Part shown: positions 55,376-64,000 of the stretch, one piece after another
Numbering within the stretch: the stretch's first letter is position 1
How the letters are laid out: every line of letters begins with the position of its first letter
NCBI GenBank assembly: GCA_963576475.1
Contig: OY754990.1
Location: 4,679,756-4,743,755, forward strand
Direction of reading: 5' to 3'
DNA length: 64,000 bases
From: Molanna angustata
Lineage: Eukaryota; Arthropoda; Insecta; Trichoptera; Molannidae
Position numbers and translations under genes: made by a program
The notes under the pieces: generated by a model
Told to the model about the DNA's origin: nothing
Database searches by the model: none
What the model saw: only the letters and a program-made list of their open reading frames with translations

Positions 55376-56225
55376 TGGTTAAACATTGTGAATACATGAC
55401 TCTCCACTATTACTATAGCAGTACTGGAGAGTATAGAAACATCACTAGGAAACTTACAGTATACAATCTCCACATGATACTCACAGACAGAGAATTATCA
55501 ATAATATAGATATGGTTAAACATTGTGAATACATGACTCTCCACTATTACTATAGCAGTACTGGAGAGTATAGAAACATCACTAGGAAACTTACAGTATA
55601 CAATCTCCACATGATACTCACAGACAGAGAATTATCAATAATATAGATATGGTTAAACATTGTGAATACATGACTCTCCACTATTACTATAGCAGTACTG
55701 GAGAGTATAGAAACATCACTAGGAAACTTACAGTATACAATCTCCACATGATACTCACAGACAGAGAATTATCAATAATATAGATATGGTTAAACATTGT
55801 GAATACATGACTCTCCACTATTACTATAGCAGTACTGGAGAGTATAGAAACATCACTAGGAAACTTACAGTATACAATCTCCACATGATACACACAGACA
55901 GAGAATTATCAATAATATAGATATGGTTAAACATTGTGAATACATGACTCTCCACTATTACTATAGCAGTACTGGAGAGTATAGAAACATCACTAGGAAA
56001 CTTACAGTATACAATCTCCACATGATACTCACAGACAGAGAATTATCAATAATATAGATATTGTTAAACATTGTGAATACATGACTCTCCACTATTACTA
56101 TAGCAGTACTGGAGAGTATAGAAATATCACTAGGAAACTTACAGTATACAATCCCCACATGATACTCACAGACAGAGAATTATCAATAATATAGATATGC
56201 TTAAACATTGTGTACAGTATACAAA
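55376..56225 (+). repeat. 137-bp minisatellite next to an exon
   Basis: The block TATACAATCTCCACATGATA, CTCACAGACAGAGAATTATC, GACTCTCCACTATTACTATA, GCAGTACTGGAGAGTATAGA repeats at exact 137-bp steps; about six units plus a diverged partial unit at each end. The central units are nearly identical. Each unit has GACTCTCC and GGAGAGT as an inverted pair (short hairpin). The array ends about 100 bp before the exon at 56325, inside the upstream intron. Confidence 0.95.
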
Positions 56226-56324
56226 CTTACAGTATACAATCTCCAGATGATACTCACAATCTATATAAGATACTTAATATGCAATCTATATAAAATACTC
56301 AGATAAATATGTTCATTGTTTCAG

Positions 56325-56489
56325 TTGATGCAAGAGCTCACAGAGTCCACCACCCAGTTAGAAGATCAGCTAGCCTCGAACACGATAAGGCAGAGAACAA
56401 AGTCCCGTCAGAAAGCAAAGAAGAATATGACAATACGTTTGCAGACGAAGGATACGATGCTGAAGATGACTTTATGAATGATGGTGATG
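56325..56489 (+). CDS. Ig-superfamily gene, acidic linker exon
   Basis: Preceded by TGTTTCAG and followed by GTAAGT. 165 bp (55 codons), entered and left in phase 1. Reads VDARAHRVHHPVRRSASLEH, then KEEYDNTFADEGYDAEDDFM, NDGD: a basic start with an RR pair (possible processing or just a charged stretch) then a very acidic, Tyr-containing segment. No fold is recognised; it likely joins a signal peptide to the Ig domain coded by the next exon (splice phases agree). Upstream exon not found in the window. The first codon's first base comes from it. Confidence 0.72.
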
Positions 56490-56630
56490 GTAAGTTTAAA
56501 CTTCAAAATATCTTAAACCAAGAATTTAAAAACATATATCACTAGCACGTATCTGAAATACAAATCGAATATATAATTTCATTATTGCATGTATATACAC
56601 ATACATTGGAGTTTTGGTAATTGGTGAACG

Positions 56631-56903
56631 ATAAACGCTAAGACCTTATTTGGGGCAGAACCCTCAGAGACAGAATTCCCAATGAGGAGATCCGCAGAAC
56701 CTGCAATGTGGAGGATATTGTATGGTGGAGAAGGCAGAGAAGACGACGAGAGATCATGTTGAGAGGATGAATCCTGAAAGCCTGCCAAAGATTGCAATGC
56801 GCGAGATAACAGAGGGACGCCGACCACCGGGAAGACCATCAAAGAGATGGAAGGAGAACTGTAAAAACAGATCATAGATCTACCAAAAGAAGAATAAGAA
56901 GAA
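56631..56903 (+). pseudogene. LINE-C fragment with 8-bp TSD
   Basis: Flanked by GGTGAACG (56623-56630 and 56904-56911). Carries TLRDRIPNEEIRRTCNVEDI-like text, WWRRQRRRREIMLRG and NPESLPKIAMREITEGRRPP-like text in broken frames, tail AAAAGAAGAATAAGAAG. Homologous to 60840-61150. It sits in the intron between the two Ig-gene exons. Confidence 0.75.
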
Positions 56904-57010
56904 GGTGAACGTTGCGCAAGTGATTAATGTGAGAATGTTGTAGATGCCCTGTAGATGCCTTGATTTCTCGGTACTCCTAAAATATTTCAACTTCGTCTCT
57001 ATTGAGATAT
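56904..57010 (+). repeat. Repeat R4, copy 2
   Basis: GAACGTTGCGCAAGTGATTA, GATGCCTTGATTTCTCGGTA, CAACTTCGTCTCTATTGAGA; matches 43195-43325. Confidence 0.6.
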
Positions 57011-57149
57011 TAATTGAAAAAATATATCCGACATGTGTTGCAATATCCCTTCAGTTTTTTAAATTCGTAATACCCAACCTTGCAGCTGCTTTAAAGACGT
57101 TTATTAATTCATATCTACCATAATGTACCAGCATCAGGTTTGCGAGAGT

Positions 57150-57640
57150 TCATTATCTCATTCATTTTCGCCCAATTATTGAATATGTTTGTCACCTCTG
57201 GAGTGGCACCCCCCAAACCCTCGATACCCTCGATAATGTACAAAGGCGTGCTGTACGTCTGATTGACGACCCATCATTGACTGATGGATTGCAATCACTA
57301 GACTACAGACGCAAGGTCGGTATTCTAAGTTTATTCTATAGATACTACCACGGGAGATGCTCACAAGAACTTGCATCCCTGGTCCCTCTTCCACCCATTC
57401 ACAATAGGGTTATCGTTTTACTCAATCTCAACACACACAGTTCACAGTAAACCTTCAATTTACACGAACCGATCGCTTCTCGAACTCTCTTACAGCAGTG
57501 TGGCTGTGGAAGATCTTCCAAATTCAAGTTATTCCACCTTCTTACAACCCGTGTCTTTTTTAAACCCGAATTAATAATTTCCTGAGCAGATTGCGAACCT
57601 TCCCTAACGCTACGTAGTGCGCTTCTTCGGAAGAATATAA
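57150..57640 (+). pseudogene. Non-LTR retrotransposon C-terminus
   Basis: Plus frame: VCHLWSGTPQTLDTLDNVQR, RAVRLIDDPSLTDGLQSLDY, RRKVGILSLFYRYYHGRCSQ, ELASLVPLPPIHNR; then stops and shifts, with a decayed C-terminus (PELIIS). LDxVQRRAVR, LRRxVxSLxxFYRxYHGxCSxEL is the conserved C-terminal region of a widespread insect CR1/jockey-superfamily group. Not intact. Within the Ig-gene intron. Confidence 0.78.
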
Positions 57641-57689
57641 TGGACCCAAATCCTAGTAGCTGGTTTCCACTACGTAGCCATGGTAACAA

Positions 57690-57774
57690 AATAAAGTAGC
57701 GCGACACATGCGTCTATTATCTTCAATATATTCTTATCACTTCTTAAAAGGCTATATTCAGGATGTGTAATGGT
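57690..57774 (+). repeat. Repeat R2, left part before hAT
   Basis: CGACACATGCGTCTATTATC, TCTTATCACTTCTTAAAAGG, ATTCAGGATGTGTAATGG correspond to the second half of R2 at 11400-11470 and 17450-17515. R2 resumes after the inserted element at 58388 (AATGGCGAACATCATTGCCG, TTTTATTGTTGCCTGTTGTA). Confidence 0.55.
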
Positions 57775-58387
57775 CAACGTTGCCAATGCCAATTTTCCAA
57801 ATTCCCCAAAAATCTAGATCAAATTCTCCAAATTGGGGAAGTACAAAGTCCCGATTCCCCACATAATTATAATCTCTAGAAATATACACGGTTTCATAAA
57901 CTAATATTTACACTTAACAGTGTACCCCAGTAGCTCTCCGCATAATCATATCCATCAAGGCCAGGTAGAGTAAAATCCAGCAAAGCGTGAACTCGCCATT
58001 CGTCATTAATTTTTGTATTCGCACAAAGTTTTCAAATACTGGAAATTCTTTCAGCACAGGTGTCAGTGATTTAACTTAGATTTGTTGAGCTTTTTAAGGA
58101 TTCACAATAAATATAATAGAAATAAAAAGGATCTCTAAAATCAAATCTCTTAACAATGTCCGACGTTAATTCATTATAAAATCTTGGCCCATTTTAAAGA
58201 AATCTGTTATAGTGTAGGTACATTTTAATATATATTTTTTAAATTTATAGACGTTTTTACAATGAATGGTAAAATGCTAGAATCCTCACACTTTCCCCGC
58301 AAAAAATCCCCACACTTTCCCACAAAATCCCCAATCGAGTTGAGATTCCCCACAATTTGGGGAATTCCCCACAAATTGGCAACGCTG
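57775..58387. mobile_element. hAT-like element
   Basis: Ends CAACGTTGCCAATGCC and (inverted) CAGCGTTGCCAATTTGTG. Flanking octamers GTAATGGT and TTAATGGC agree at six positions, like a decayed 8-bp TSD. The element lies inside R2. Near both ends the words CCAAATTGGGGAA / TTGGGGAATTCCCCA recur. 613 bp; the 80-codon ORF at its right is built from these repeats and is not a gene. Confidence 0.7.
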
Positions 58388-58583
58388 TTAATGGCGAACA
58401 TCATTGCCGGAATATGTGAGATTTTATTGTTGCCTGTTGTATTTTCGAAAAAATACAGACTATTTGCAATATATCATGCAGATACTTCGTTGTTATTGAT
58501 TTGATGTACTCCGATAAGAACGGCTTTTAGAGATCTTGATAGCAGGGTAGATCCAAGAGTAATATATTTTGTTTTATTTGCAG

Positions 58584-58730
58584 ATTTAGATGAAGACGAG
58601 GAAGATGATGCGATTGAAGATAGTGGAGATTATTCCAAGGATCCACCGCCCGTTGTGACATCGAAAAACAGCAGCTTCACCGCACCCGAAGGGACTTCAG
58701 TTTGGCTCCCTTGCAGCGTCAGCAACGGAG
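58584..58730 (+). CDS. Ig-superfamily gene, exon starting an Ig domain
   Basis: Preceded by TTTTATTTGCAG and followed by GTAACT. 147 bp (49 codons), phase 1 at both ends. Reads DLDEDEEDDAIEDSGDYSKD (acidic linker continued), then PPPVVTSKNSSFTAPEGTSV, WLPCSVSNG. The PPxVxxxxxxxFTxxEGxSVxLPC pattern is the A-B strands of an I-set Ig domain with its first disulphide Cys; NSS is a possible N-glycosylation site. The matching Trp and second Cys must be in later exons not seen here. Insect lachesin/klingon/wrapper-like cell-surface proteins are of this type, but I cannot name the gene. Confidence 0.8.
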
Positions 58731-59786
58731 GTAACTTAAATTGATATTTCCCAAATTTGCAACTATGTATTTCATAATTTTCAAGTGCCGTCGAATATTG
58801 TCTGATTTGTAAATTATATGTTAAAAATATGATTTTTCGCAAATGCTACGTGTATTCAATTCTGCGGCACCTTGTGGACGTGTTAAAATCCGCCTGTTAC
58901 CAGATAAATAAACACGGCTTGTACCGGATGCAAGACATACGTAAAATTGTAATATATTTTGATCAATATCCTGGATGTTAATAGGCGCAATTCGCTATCG
59001 ATCTATTTTATCACAGAGTATGTCATTTTGTCGTTATGTTCGACGTGGAAATACCCACGGACAAAAATTACATACATTTTCATACAATTTGTAAGACAGT
59101 ATACACTACACAATATCTACGGGTACTCAATACTTTGATACTTTATCTCCAAACATACATACATACCATCATCCTGTTTTCATATTCTGGGTAGGAAAAT
59201 TGGACTGACCTCCATACTATCCTATCCTGACATACATACCTACATGTTTTATAATATAAACAAAATATCTTAAAATGTTTATAAATTTATATTTAAGTTT
59301 TGTACGTATTCTTCATCTGGCTCCCCGCTATACCTCTACTTACTTCCTTGCGTCTCACCATCAACAAAACAGTTATTACAGATTGTCAACCAGTTATTTT
59401 TTGTTATCGTAAAAATTTGAACATTTCGTTGAATAGACAAATAAAATAAACATACCTGACTGCCTGACTACAAGCTGAGGTGGTAATTGAGGTTTAGCAA
59501 TTTTTTATTACGATTGGTGATGTTTACACAAGTCGCTTTTATACATATAACAATCACAGAATATAAACTAATTTACATGTAATTTATTGCATAGTAACAA
59601 GCGGCTTTGTAAATAAGTCTTATAATTTTTATATCGGAAATATATTTATTGCTATTCACTGTTTGATTGTTTTGATATAATTACACTTAGGTGCTGAAAT
59701 CGTCATCACTACTGTCAGTCAGAGTTCAAATTTATAATCAAATTATTTTCGAGAATATTTTCAATGTGTCCTTCATAGTTCCAGTC
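58731..59786. other. Probable intron, no further exon seen
   Basis: Starts at the 5' splice site. A LINE-A tail relic may lie at 59150-59240 (CATACATACATACCATCATC, GGGTAGGAAAATTGGACTGA). I looked for an exon with the Ig Trp/Cys continuation and found none. Confidence 0.4.
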
Positions 59787-60283
59787 TTACAAAATTATCT
59801 CCTTCGTTTTCCTTATAACTTTGCACCAATCGTCTTTAGATGTGTTATTCATTGCATTTTGCATCAATACAAGAATTTTATTTGATGAAAACGGCGGTGT
59901 TGTGTTGTGACGTGCGACATAGCCTTTCACTTGTGCCCATATTAGCTCAATAGCGTTATAAATGCAATAATATGGGGGAAGACTTATTACACTATGACCA
60001 GCTGAAGGAGCTATTTCATCAATCATACATATACATATATTGGTTTTGGTGGCTTGTGTACTTTTACAAGTCCCAAAAGTTCTGGTCTCCGCAAATCACT
60101 AGCAATAGGAACGTTATGCCTCTGTAGCCATTCAATAATTACGGCCTTTCTGTAGGATGTTGTAGGAGCTTTATCAATTTGAACAGAATGGTATGGCGCG
60201 TTATCAATTATTATTGTGCTTTGGGGAGGAATATTTTTTAACAAAGTGTTTTGAAACCATTCCAGATATGTCTGGAAGTTCAT
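59787..60283 (-). pseudogene. Tc1/mariner-type transposase, C-terminal part
   Basis: Two overlapping minus frames: 60023-60283 has WFQNTLLKNIPPQSTIIIDN, APYHSVQIDKAPTTSYRKAV, IIEWLQRHNV, PELLGLVKVHKP; 59787-60026 has AGHSVISLPPYYCIYNAIEL, IWAQVKGYVARHNTTPPF, DDWCKVI. IIxDNAPYHS holds the second catalytic Asp and PPYxxxxNxIExxWAxxK the third acidic site of DDE transposases of the IS630/Tc1 group. The shift between the frames and the missing N-terminal half (first Asp, DNA-binding domain) show it is dead. Confidence 0.8.
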
Positions 60284-60609
60284 TTCTTCGTGGTAGTCCG
60301 AAGTCTTATAGTAATTATAAAATATTTTTTAGACGGGCGATGGCAGGTTAGTGCTATCGTTGTACCTACACCTATATAATATATGTAATACATCAAAACT
60401 GTTTTTGTTCGTATGTAGGTAGGTATGTGTTGAACATTATGTGTGTGCATGTTGTTTCTTCTGTGCGAAATCTCCACTTTTAACTCCCGGTAGGTAATTC
60501 GATTCAAATATTTACGATACGTCTGACGTTAACTTTAATGGCTAAAAATACGGCATTAGATCATAAAATTGTGCTTTCGAAACGGCAACACTCGAATATT
60601 GAATTATAA
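60284..60609. other. Spacer
   Basis: Microsatellite-like GTAGGTAGGTATGTGTTG at 60413-60432. No gene. Confidence 0.3.
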
Positions 60610-60740
60610 CGTTTTATCGAAAGCCGAACCGCGGCGGCCGGCGGCGTCCATTTTGTGCGGTGTTGCCTCATTGTTAATTTTGTCGTAGCGGAGCTGCCAA
60701 GTTTTCCCGCCGTTTTAGCTGTCACTTTTCGGACGCCATT
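60610..60740. promoter_or_regulatory. CpG- and GC-rich patch
   Basis: CCGAACCGCGGCGGCCGGCG, GCGTCCATTTTGTGCGGTGT, TCGTAGCGGAGCTGCCAAG, TTTCCCGCCGTTTTAGCTGT, CGGACGCCATTTTATG. Stands out sharply in AT-rich DNA. CGCCATTTT resembles YY1/Pho-type binding sites (GCCAT core), present at both ends in a partly inverted arrangement. Could be a promoter or a transposon end. Confidence 0.3.
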
Positions 60741-60799
60741 TTATGTAAATACAGGGCTGCCAATGAAAACGCAACATTTGAATTTTCTTCTATTTGTCA

Positions 60800-61165
60800 A
60801 GACACTCTTCATCTTTTGACTTATGGAGTTGAAGCAAGAGCAGACACGGTGAGAACAAAATAGCTACTCAGAACAACAGAGATGAAAACACTAAGACCTG
60901 TCTTGGGCAGAACCCTCAGAGACAGAATCCCCAACGAGGAGATCCGCAGAACCTACAATGTGGAGGATATTGTAAGGTGGAGCAGACAAAGAAGACGACA
61001 CTGGAAAGATCATGTTAAAAGGATGAATCCAGAAAAGCTGCCAATGATCGTATGCGCTAAATACCAGAGGGACGCCGACCACCGGGAAGACCACCAAAGA
61101 GATGGAGGGAGAGCTGGACATCCTCGTCCCAGGACCTGTAAAAACAGATCATAGATCTAAAAAAA
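60800..61165 (+). pseudogene. LINE-C fragment
   Basis: Plus frame 60882-61154: KTLRPVLGRTLRDRIPNEEI, RRTYNVEDIVRWSRQRRRHW, KDHVKRMNPEKLPMIVC, then frame shift in the GRP-rich tail; 3' end GATCATAGATC then a GAAGAAGAAGAAG tail. Upstream LTYGVEARADTVRTK-like text. Dead by stop and shift. Confidence 0.78.
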
Positions 61166-61169
61166 GAGG

Positions 61170-61640
61170 AAGAAGAAGAAGACTCTTCTTCTTTACGTTC
61201 CGTACCTATCCTCTGCGGAGGTTGGCGACCATCAGGACTTTCATTCCTGAATCCAGGTTACGGAGCCGTGGAATTTGTATCCATTCCTTTTTTCCTCTCG
61301 TTATAATCCCAAGGTATTGAAGTTCAAGATCATTATCTTTTAATACGTCGAAGAACAGTCCAGATATACATTTCAATAACCTTACTTTACAGCATAATAA
61401 TATGAGGAAAGATTGAACGAACCCGCATATAAATTTAATATCGCGCGCATTTCATGGATCAATAGTCTCCAATGAAAGAGTTCTAAATATGACGGAGAAA
61501 GAGATAGTTGCTGGACACTGTCAAAAGACGCAAAGTCGCATATTTTGGCCACATATTCCGTGGTGATAGATATGCCCTCCTACACTATATAGTGGAGAGA
61601 AAGATAGAGGGAAGATATTGTGAGGAACATTCACTAGAAT
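61170..61640. pseudogene. LINE scraps on both strands
   Basis: 61180-61420 (TTCTTCTTTACGTTCCGTAC, GGAGGTTGGCGACCATCAGG) looks like a minus LINE 3' end with (GAA)n tail. 61500-61625 plus strand reads DTVKRRKVAYFGHIFRGDRY, ALLHYIVERKIEGR, the LINE-B xxYFGHIxR...GKIEGRR landmark. Confidence 0.5.
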
Positions 61641-61720
61641 CTATTTTCCTGACAAAATTTCATACCTTTTTTGTCAGACGGTCATCACTCAGTATTTCTA
61701 TGTGGCCAAAATATTTTCAT
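61641..61720 (-). pseudogene. LINE-A fragment left of hAT
   Basis: TTTTTTGTCAGACGGTCATC, ACTCAGTATTTCTATGTGGC, CAAAATATTTTCAT: LINE-A text matching 53120-53180. Continues at 62180 past the hAT. Confidence 0.75.
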
Positions 61721-62171
61721 TAGTGTCCGACCGAAACAGGATTTTCTACCGAAACCGAAACCGAACCCAAATCTTCGGTATCTCTCTCAGTTTCGTCCGA
61801 AACCGAAACCGAAACTTTTTTAGACTGTTAAAAATCTATTGTTTACTGAAATTTGGCTTATTGACAGTAAACACATGTTCAATGAAATAAAAAACAATAC
61901 TTGAAATAAGTATGTGGAAAAATATTTTTTATTTCTGCTAATAAAAAAAAAACGAAATATCATTAATAAATTAATGGATTAGGTACTTTAGTAATCGTAA
62001 TTAAAAAACTTAATATTGTACGCTAAAAAAAAGCAGTTTTTCTACATTTTTTTTCTACGACTGGCCGGCGAACTCAACTGATAGGTTCGGCAGATTTTCT
62101 GCTGAATCCCGAAACTAGATTTTACTGCCGAAACTTGCCGAAACCGAAACCGAACCTTCGGTCGGTCACTA
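61721..62171. mobile_element. hAT non-autonomous element with 8-bp TSD
   Basis: Ends TAGTGTCCGACCGAAACAGG and CCTTCGGTCGGTCACTA (inverted); exact 8-bp duplication ATTTTCAT (61713-61720, 62172-62179). The inside repeats CCGAAACCGAAACCGAA near both ends, likely transposase-binding subterminal repeats. 451 bp, no transposase. The empty site survives in the LINE-A copy at 53177-53190. Confidence 0.93.
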
Positions 62172-62581
62172 ATTTTCATCTTAATTATAATATATCTTTC
62201 AATCATATATTCTCGTCTACATAATATCCTCATTTCTTATTCTATCATATATCGTTTTACCACACATTCGTCTGAGCGACCTCATTTCAACCGTGTTAAT
62301 TCTACTTTCACGCGTCTTCTGCCATGTCCATGTCTCACTAGCATTAATTACAGTCAGTACGACGATACCATTGTGTACCGCGAGCTTTGCTTGCCTCGAA
62401 ATAATTGACTCAGCCATTACAGATCTTAATACACCATTCACTCTATTACCTGCCGTTACTCTCCTTTCAATATCTTTTTCCAGCCTTACATCACGCTGAA
62501 AGATGCTTCCAAGTATAAATATTCCACTCTATCTCGCATTTTGTTCGTCTTTCACTCTTCTCAAATACCATCACTTTAGAT
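62172..62581 (-). pseudogene. LINE-A fragment right of hAT
   Basis: Minus ORF 62217-62441: GVLRSVMAESIISRQAKLAV, HNGIVVLTVINASETWTWQK, SRINTVEMRSLRRMCGKTIY, DRIRNEDIM: the middle of the LINE-A C-terminal region. It continues to 62569 and, past the next insertion, to about 62960 (FNGLIMNETK-like). Confidence 0.75.
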
Positions 62582-62868
62582 ACCATAATTTGAGGGTCTT
62601 CCATACGCTCTATGGAAGACCCTCAATAGACTCAGGGTCGGCGTCACCAGATGTAAAAAAAAACCTGCAAACGTGGGGGTACCTGTCTGCATCAGATGAC
62701 ATCCGATGCGAATGCGGCGCAACCCAGGATGACAGCCACTTGCTGATGTGTCCACTGATGGGAGTGGTCTGTAGTCCTGGGGATCTGATTATGACAAATG
62801 ACAACGCGATGTCAGTCGCTGCCTATTGGAGTGGTGGAGCTTAGCCAGACACGAAAAAGAAAGAAAGA
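62582..62868 (+). mobile_element. LINE 3' fragment with 12-bp TSD and 5' snap-back
   Basis: Exact 12-bp duplication ATCACTTTAGAT (62570-62581, 62869-62880). Starts with a hairpin TTGAGGGTCTTCCATA / TATGGAAGACCCTCAA, then codes DSGSASPDVKKNLQTWGYLS, DDIRCECGATQDDSHLLMCP, AMSVAAYWSGGA: the zinc-knuckle-like CxC...HLxxCP end of the group of insect LINEs with LKKWGY...CxCG...HLLxCP. Tail GAAAAAGAAAGAAAGAA. Inserted into LINE-A. Confidence 0.88.
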
Positions 62869-62880
62869 ATCACTTTAGAT

Positions 62881-63469
62881 TTAGTTTCATTCATTATCAG
62901 TCCATTTTGCATGCATCCTTCGATACCTAACTATTTTAACCAAACAATCCAAGTGTTCCACACATAGAGTCGGTAGGACGATACCATTGTGTTCCGCTTA
63001 GTTCGCAAAAGAAATTTAGCATTCTTCGCTAACAATATTCTTTGTGTCAAATTAGTGTTGCCCTTGTTACCTGGCTCAAATCCAACGAAGCCATTTTCCG
63101 TTTAGCGTCTTCGCTGTTTCATTGTTTGACCTTCCGTATTTTTGTGTGTGATGCATCAAAGAGTGCATTTGTTGAAGAATTTTATTGTGCAATAGCACGT
63201 TATTATCAAATAGCCCGTCTCTTACTTAGTAAATTTCGTCATATCCTCTGCTGCACAACAGTCTAAAAGGATTGGTGATGTTCATTCATTAGGGTATATC
63301 GGTAGATTGCCAAATTATTTCACAAACGGGTCCCTACACTATCAACCGTCAGATTGCAAAACCTTGTGTTTTGTTGCCAGACCTTCCTGGCTGATTGAAA
63401 AACATAGGTACTTTGATCTTCAATCTGTCTTGGCAATTTCCTAAATCCCGTCTCAATCTTAATTAATTA
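62881..63469. other. LINE-A remainder then unassigned DNA
   Basis: 62881-62960 continues the LINE-A minus reading. From about 62990 to 63300 an open plus frame (63042-63266) has no family match; the words AGTCGGTAGGACGATACCAT repeat 62353-62376 (CAGTCAGTACGACGATACCA), so part is another LINE-A copy. Confidence 0.4.
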
Positions 63470-63570
63470 TTTATTTATTGTTTATAAACCATTTACAATG
63501 CGTCCTAAAGAATAGATATCTGGTGTACAACTAGGTATATCTGTTCTAGGGCTAGTCGTGTACATATTGT
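63470..63570 (-). repeat. Repeat family R1, partial minus copy
   Basis: AATTATTTATTTATTGTTTA (A-rich tail in sense), then CAACTAGGTATATCTGTTCT, AGGGCTAGTC: reverse complement of the CTAG...CCTAGAAxAGG blocks of 1165 and 50510. Confidence 0.5.
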
Positions 63571-63804
63571 TTATTTATTTGAAACATTTTGCATACATTA
63601 GGTGCATAATAAGTGCCAATACTTCCAATTCAGTAACTTTTCGAACCTAAAATAGGAATATTCTAAAATTTTAGAATTAACTTAATTTCGTATTCTGTAA
63701 CTGACGTTGTTCCTAAAACAAAAATCTACATAATAATTATTGCACCGTAGATAATAATTTGAACTCAATTTGTCTATGGCGCAAACCAGGCATGCGTACT
63801 GCGC
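63571..63804. repeat. Dispersed repeat shared with 9965-10100
   Basis: CAGTAACTTTTCGAACCTAA, AATAGGAATATTCT and TAATTT... correspond to CAGTAACTTTTTGAACTAAA, ATAGGAACGTTCT at 9990-10035. Function unknown. Confidence 0.4.
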
Positions 63805-64000
63805 GGATAGCCTAGTCTTCACACCATTTTTTTTAACCTAACCTACAAAAGTTTTGTAATAATAGGTTGGATAGGTTTGTTTGTAGTTATAATTGCGACT
63901 GGCATGAGCCAATCGCATTATATATAAAAAAGTAACTAAAATATTTAAAAAAAATAACTAAATTAGTATTTTACCATACTTTTGTAGGTTATTTGTAGGT
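63805..64000 (-). mobile_element. Mutator-like MITE, second copy, cut by window end
   Basis: GGATAGCCTAGTCTTCACAC, CCTAACCTACAAAAGTTTTG, then the core in reverse relative to the copy at 54746 (GGTTTGTTTGTAGTTATAAT, GACTGGCATGAGCCAATCGC) and ACCATACTTTTGTAGGTTAT. The right end and the TSD lie beyond the window. Confidence 0.8.

Noticed and set aside
55413..56158. Repeated 65-codon minus ORFs
   Set aside because: The same frame recurs every 137 bp because the DNA is a minisatellite.
58262..58504. 80-codon ORF
   Set aside because: Built from the CCCCAC/CCAAATTGGGG subterminal repeats of the hAT-like element and its flank.

Overview
The window looks like insect nuclear DNA. It is AT-rich, has no operons or long host ORFs, has spliced exons with GT/AG borders, and is dense with non-LTR retrotransposon remnants, hAT, pogo-like and Helitron elements, tRNA-derived SINEs, Penelope-type palindromes and minisatellites. 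The frequent word GTAGGTACCTAC (for example near 7667, 25195, 35413 and 54299) recalls lepidopteran intergenic DNA, but the order is only a guess.

Only one host gene can be supported: two plus-strand exons (56325-56489 and 58584-58730). Each is a multiple of three long and flanked by phase-1 introns. Together they encode a very acidic linker leading into the first beta strands of an immunoglobulin domain (ending WLPCSVSNG). The rest of this gene lies outside the window or in exons I cannot see, so the right end of the window is probably intron.

Almost everything else is repeats. Family names used below: LINE-A is an RTE-like element whose 3' end carries the words CGTGAGGGACATGGCGTGATGG and a (GTAT)n tail. 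LINE-B is a BovB/RTE-like element with a (GAA)n tail and the protein signature RMLKIPWT / RRILRIPWT. LINE-C carries DIVRWSRxRRRHW. L2-type fragments end in GGCGCTATATAAA. CR1/jockey-superfamily fragments carry YGIxxWGG or the LFLYKLFHN region. The best preserved element is the 694-codon reverse transcriptase ORF at 45203-47287 (minus), which has no internal stop.

Region by region: 1-6000 has LINE-A/C fragments, one Penelope-type arm and a 52-bp minisatellite born from LINE-A coding sequence. 6000-17000 is AT-rich with MITE copies, one LINE-B insertion with target-site duplication, an L2 end and a 136-bp tandem repeat. 17000-26000 has a 50-bp perfect palindrome, a complete short Helitron, a hAT inside a LINE ORF, and a 31-bp minisatellite of 24 units. 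26000-34500 has a decayed L2 reverse transcriptase, a Penelope-type palindrome nested in a LINE, and an L2 end nested in another LINE. 34500-43000 has foldback elements, a head-to-head Helitron palindrome and a pogo-like element with TA borders. 43000-50000 has the intact LINE ORF, another Penelope-type palindrome and a 102-bp minisatellite split by a SINE. 50000-56300 has nested LINEs, a 598-bp (AT)n tract, hammerhead-like motifs, a Mutator-like MITE and a 137-bp minisatellite. 56300-64000 has the immunoglobulin exons, two hAT-like elements, a Tc1/mariner-type transposase pseudogene and a second, truncated copy of the Mutator-like MITE.

The strongest biological signal is layered insertion history. 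Many insertions have exact target-site duplications, and two have an empty-site paralogue inside this same window. The most interesting possible function is the set of hammerhead-ribozyme-like motifs in the Penelope-type palindromes.
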